Part shown: positions 60,788-64,000 of the stretch, one piece after another | Numbering within the stretch: the first letter of the stretch is position 1 | Layout: each line of letters begins with the position of its first letter | From: Paracoccus yibinensis | Lineage (GTDB): Bacteria; Pseudomonadota; Alphaproteobacteria; Rhodobacterales; Rhodobacteraceae | Reading direction: 5' to 3' | NCBI RefSeq assembly: GCF_030846195.1 | Contig: NZ_JAVCWH010000001.1 | Coordinates: 434,001 to 498,000 of the forward strand | Length of the DNA stretch: 64,000 nt | Notes under the pieces: model-generated | What the model was told of the DNA's origin: nothing | Database searches by the model: none | Seen by the model: only the letters and a program-made list of their open reading frames with translations | Program-made: the position numbers and the translations under genes

Positions 60788-63058
60788 ATGCTTTCGCTTT
60801 ACGGCAGCTTTACCGTCCCCGGCGTCCCCGACGTGGTCATCTATCGCGACGACGAAAACGCGCGCAAATTCTATATGGTCGCGGCCAAGCCCCGCATCCT
60901 GCGCAGCGATCCGCGCGATCCCGCCAGTCGTCCGATGATCGACCTGATCGCCTATACCCGCGACCATTCCCAGCCGATCCCGGCAACCGAGGATGTCGAG
61001 CGCGGCCACCTGCAGATGACCGTGGGGCTGGAGGTTTCGCAGGCGGACCAGAACCGCATCCGTGCCTTTCTGCGCCAGCGGCTTGCCGACGAACTGGGCC
61101 GGGGCTTCCGCTTCCTGGGCATCATCCTGCGGCCGGGGGAACCGGAACTGGGCTATGCGCCCCAGTTCATCGGCGGCACTGCCGTCGCCACGACCTTCGG
61201 CGGCGACCTGCAGATCGCGGCCCAGGGCACCTGCCCAATCCTGTCCACCGGCATCAACAGCGCCAGCTTTTCCTATGAACTGACGCAAAGCGGGGCGCGC
61301 TTCATCCGGCAGACGATGGAACAGGGCGCGCTGCCGATCCAGGTCCGCTATGAAAAGCTGATGATGATCGCGCGCATCCCCGCCGTGACCATCCGCATCA
61401 ACGGCGACCGCCGCGACTTTCTGACCGAGGCCCGCGAGCACGCCTTCATGCGGCCGTTCCTGACGGTTCAGGGCCTGCTGATCCATCGGCTTGTCTATTA
61501 CGCGCCGCCGACCCTTTCCAGCTTCCGCGACACCCACCAGACCCTGACGATCGAGATCGACGACGGCGATTTTCGTGACGCCGACCCGTCCGAGGATCTG
61601 ACCCAGGAACTGGAAAAGATGGCGCTGACCATCCTGCAGAACAACATCCTGCCCGGATTTTTCGAACCCGCCATTCCGGCGCAGGACGAAACCGAGGACG
61701 AGAAGGGCCGCGGATACTGGTTCCGCGAAACGACCGAGGTCACGGGCAGGGTCGATGTCACCATCAGCCGCCGCGACGTGGTCCAGATCGAACACGGCGC
61801 CAACAACATCCTGGGAACCGAACTGACCCAGGCCGAGGCGGCGGCGGCCATCCGCTATGCCAGCCTGTCCCAGCCCAACATTCCGGTGATGACGCTGACG
61901 GTCGTGCCCAACATCAATTTCGAGGTCGATCCGATCCTTCTGGTCAGCGTCTTCATCGACTATGACGAATTCGACGAGATCAAGAACCAGCGGGTCCGGG
62001 TGCAAAAGCAGATCCGGCTCAGCCGCGATGACGGCCCGCAGCAATTCCGCTTCGACCTGGCGATGGGACCGGACCGGGTGGCCAAGGCCAACTATCGCTA
62101 TCGCACGGTGGTTCATTTCACCGGGTCCATGGTGACGGCCGAACATCCCCCCGCCGGGGGATGGAATGCAGGCACGGGCGAGGTCCTGGTCATCAGTTAT
62201 GCCCAGTTGGGCCAGGTCAAGGTCGATCTGCTGCTGGCGCCCATGCCGCCCGAGGTCGCTTCCGTGGATGTGACGCTGACCTATCCCGATCCCACGGCGC
62301 GCGGCGCGGTCAAGACCGTGACCCTGTCCCCCGCCAGCCCCACGGGCAGTTGGCTGGTCTCGGTTCCCGCCGGGGGGGCGATCCGGCCCTATCGCGTGGA
62401 CCGCCTTTACCGCATGACCGACGGCACCACCCTGACCCTTCCGCCCGAGGAAAACGCCGCCGAGACGCTGACCATTACCAGCCCGTTCGAGGCGCGGGTG
62501 CCGACCACCTTCATTGCACGCGGTAATTTCCAGACCGAAGTGACGGCGATCTTCGTCACGGCCACCTATGCCGACCCGGCCCATGACCTGACCGAACGGG
62601 CCACGTTGGAACTGAACGATAGGATTCGCACCCTTACATGGACCGCACGCCAGGTCGATCGCGACCTGACGCGCTTCGACTATCAGGTCAAGGTTCTGCG
62701 TCACGACGGGTCCGAATCCACGACCGACCACAGCGGCAACCTGGGCGAGACGATCACAGTCGGACCCAGCGGGACCGGCTCGGTCGAGGTGATCGTTGAT
62801 ACAGCACTGGTCGATTGGGCTCGCTTTGCCCGCGTCATGGTGACGCTGGAATACGAGGATCCGGCCCACAACATATCCCTGCGTAAGCCGCTGCTGTTTT
62901 CCGATATGGGACCTATGGTCCAGACCTGGTCCTGGCTGATCGCGGACCCCGCAAGGCGCGGCTTCCGCTATACGGTGCGCCGTGTGGGGCGCAACGCCGC
63001 CGACGACATCATCGAGCCGCCGGTCGATACCGACGATCCCTTTGTCGTGCTGCGGTAA
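60788..63058 (+). CDS. Unrecognised paralog G of large repeat-protein cluster (756 aa)
   Basis: Fifth large paralog, 756 residues, 13 bases after F. It opens MLSLYGSFTVPGVPDVVIYR and carries HLQMTVGLEV where others have GGF. NSASFSYELTQSGARFIRQT and IQVRYEKLMMIARIPAVTIR form the second block. A middle beta-rich part includes RVDVTISRRDVVQIE. Four repeats start near 390 (FIDYDEFDE), 497 (LTYPDPT), 593 (ATYADPAHD) and 687 (LEYEDPAHN), the last with LIADPARRGFRYTV. It lacks a signal peptide. It is the most diverged in the N-terminal part but clearly the same design as A-D. Function unknown. Confidence 0.8.
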   Translation: MLSLYGSFTVPGVPDVVIYRDDENARKFYMVAAKPRILRSDPRDPASRPMIDLIAYTRDHSQPIPATEDVERGHLQMTVGLEVSQADQNRIRAFLRQRLADELGRGFRFLGIILRPGEPELGYAPQFIGGTAVATTFGGDLQIAAQGTCPILSTGINSASFSYELTQSGARFIRQTMEQGALPIQVRYEKLMMIARIPAVTIRINGDRRDFLTEAREHAFMRPFLTVQGLLIHRLVYYAPPTLSSFRDTHQTLTIEIDDGDFRDADPSEDLTQELEKMALTILQNNILPGFFEPAIPAQDETEDEKGRGYWFRETTEVTGRVDVTISRRDVVQIEHGANNILGTELTQAEAAAAIRYASLSQPNIPVMTLTVVPNINFEVDPILLVSVFIDYDEFDEIKNQRVRVQKQIRLSRDDGPQQFRFDLAMGPDRVAKANYRYRTVVHFTGSMVTAEHPPAGGWNAGTGEVLVISYAQLGQVKVDLLLAPMPPEVASVDVTLTYPDPTARGAVKTVTLSPASPTGSWLVSVPAGGAIRPYRVDRLYRMTDGTTLTLPPEENAAETLTITSPFEARVPTTFIARGNFQTEVTAIFVTATYADPAHDLTERATLELNDRIRTLTWTARQVDRDLTRFDYQVKVLRHDGSESTTDHSGNLGETITVGPSGTGSVEVIVDTALVDWARFARVMVTLEYEDPAHNISLRKPLLFSDMGPMVQTWSWLIADPARRGFRYTVRRVGRNAADDIIEPPVDTDDPFVVLR

Positions 63059-63068
63059 GGGGGCGGCC

Positions 63069-64000
63069 ATGGCAAACGCTCTGCTCAGCGTCACGCAGGA
63101 AACGGCCCAGCCGGTCCAGGTCAGCCCCCGCCCGCGCCGCGCGGCCGCCGACATGGGGATGGTCATGCGCGCCGCGCATATGGCGATGATCGCCCCGCCC
63201 GTGTTCCTGGCAGCCAATGAACCCTCGCAGGACGGCCGCGCCTTTCCAACCGTCGATGGACGCCACCTTGCCCGCCCCCTGCTGGCGCTGGGGCAGCGGG
63301 GCGGAACCTTTCCCGGCCCCGACGTGGCCTTCCTGAAGGAAATCGACGGTTCGACCTATCTGCACATCGCCCTGCGCCAGACCCTGCCGCCGGGCACCCC
63401 CGAAGGCACCGAACTTCTGGGTTCCCTGTCCCGCCCGCCCCGCATCCAGTGGGCGGGCGGGGAATTCGTGCTGCCCGACCCCACGCCCGTTGACGACAGC
63501 GACGGCGTGGGCGGGCAGATGCGCATTCTGGCGCCCCTGAGTCCCGATCTGGTGGCGCAACTGGTCCAAGCCATGACCGACCCGGCGGCGGGCTGCGTGC
63601 TGGTCGCCGAATATTCGGCCTTCTACCGGCTGCGCAGCGATGTCCCTGCGGACCCGCCGGACCGGCCCCGACCGCCTTGGCACAGGCCGCGCCCCTGGCC
63701 GCGCCACCCGTTCGACCCGCATGAGTTGCCCATGCACCGGCCGCAGACGCTGGACATTGGCGAATTGCACCGGCTGGACGTGACGATCCCGGCACATGCC
63801 ATGGTCGTGGCCCCTGACGCCGCAGGCCCGCCCTCCCTTCAGACCGCCGCCCTTGTCAGCAACGCCGCGCGCATCTCGCCCGAGCTGCTGGAGCATTGGA
63901 AGGGGCGGCAAGTCATCGACATCCCCGATTTCTGGATCGGCCCCGCGCAGACAGAGGAGCGGGACGTCACAGCCAGCTTCGTCCGGCAGGTGCCATTCTT
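63069..64000 (+). CDS. Unrecognised protein H, cut by window edge
   Basis: An open frame begins at 63069 behind AAGGGGGCGGCC, ten bases after G, and runs past the window end (310 codons visible). The visible part starts MANALLSVTQETAQPVQVSP and has a hydrophobic Met/Ala-rich patch (AAHMAMIAPPVFLAAN) near residue 40. A Pro/Trp/His/Arg-rich stretch (PRPPWHRPRPWPRHPFDPHE) follows around residues 210-230. I see no clear match to the N-terminal block or repeats of A-G. Co-direction and spacing make it part of the same unit. The upstream bias of Arg and Pro suggests a linker or a nucleic-acid or membrane-surface contact, but that is a guess. Confidence 0.7.
   Translation, partial: MANALLSVTQETAQPVQVSPRPRRAAADMGMVMRAAHMAMIAPPVFLAANEPSQDGRAFPTVDGRHLARPLLALGQRGGTFPGPDVAFLKEIDGSTYLHIALRQTLPPGTPEGTELLGSLSRPPRIQWAGGEFVLPDPTPVDDSDGVGGQMRILAPLSPDLVAQLVQAMTDPAAGCVLVAEYSAFYRLRSDVPADPPDRPRPPWHRPRPWPRHPFDPHELPMHRPQTLDIGELHRLDVTIPAHAMVVAPDAAGPPSLQTAALVSNAARISPELLEHWKGRQVIDIPDFWIGPAQTEERDVTASFVRQVPF

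Noticed and set aside
49077-63058. Possibility that A-G are RTX-type exported proteins or phage tail fibres
   Set aside because: No Gly-Asp nonapeptide repeats, no C-terminal export signature, and no phage structural, lysis or integrase genes nearby.
1-64000. CRISPR arrays, insertion sequences, integrases and rRNA genes
   Set aside because: I saw no regularly spaced direct repeats, no transposase or integrase motifs and no rRNA-like sequence. The only repeats are the palindromes near 13.7 kb and protein-level repeats in the cluster.

Overview
The window is GC-rich alphaproteobacterial chromosome and looks like Paracoccus or a close Rhodobacteraceae relative. The evidence is the dusB-ntrB-ntrC / ntrYX / trkAH / hfq / hflX gene order, a Rhodobacter-type sorbitol/mannitol (smo/mtlK) operon, a carotenoid cluster (crtX, crtY-crtI-crtB, crtE, type 2 idi), and trpE and trpG-trpD encoded separately. 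Genus is inferred from gene content, not from a marker gene.

Layout. 1-6,016: end of preA (cut by the window edge), tRNA-Pro(UGG), a DUF192 protein with a two-domain cold-shock protein, pdxH, fabI, a LysE-family exporter, a xanthine phosphoribosyltransferase and a secreted PRC-barrel protein. 6,017-13,637: trpE behind a SurA/PpiD-type foldase, an aminotransferase, a Pro-rich membrane-anchored protein, then trpG-trpD-ung. 13,650-13,805 is a cluster of palindromic repeats. 13,802-25,821 (minus): hflX, hfq, trkH, trkA, ntrX, ntrY, ntrC, ntrB, dusB. 26,052-31,406 (plus): sdaA, a lipoprotein, and yjbH-yjbF (envelope polysaccharide type). 31,438-39,626 (minus): a complete polyol uptake and oxidation operon with its SorC-family regulator and candidate operators. 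39,744-47,248: carotenoid genes. 47,292-48,630: two DUF2382 stress-type genes. 48,631-49,076 has no gene and includes a strongly AT-rich stretch.

49,077 to the right edge holds the most unusual locus: at least eight tightly spaced plus-strand genes. Five encode paralogous proteins of 745-817 residues that I do not recognise. Each has an N-terminal part of about 350-450 residues followed by four tandem repeats of about 100 residues, often marked by a Tyr-x-Asp-Pro motif. Between them lie a phospholipase-D-superfamily protein and a short protein resembling only the N-terminal part. The eighth gene runs off the window. None has an obvious signal peptide or membrane segment. It looks like one transcription unit of more than 14.9 kb built by repeated gene duplication around one predicted PLD enzyme. 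Its function is unknown to me.

How the genes work together. The smo genes import polyols and oxidise them to ketoses. The crt genes take isoprenoid precursors (idi, crtE) through phytoene (crtB), lycopene (crtI) and beta-carotene (crtY), with crtX glycosylating hydroxylated carotenoid. The ring hydroxylase crtZ and ketolase crtW are not in the window. NtrB/C and NtrY/X sense nitrogen or redox state; both regulators appear to lack the GAFTGA sigma-54 contact loop.
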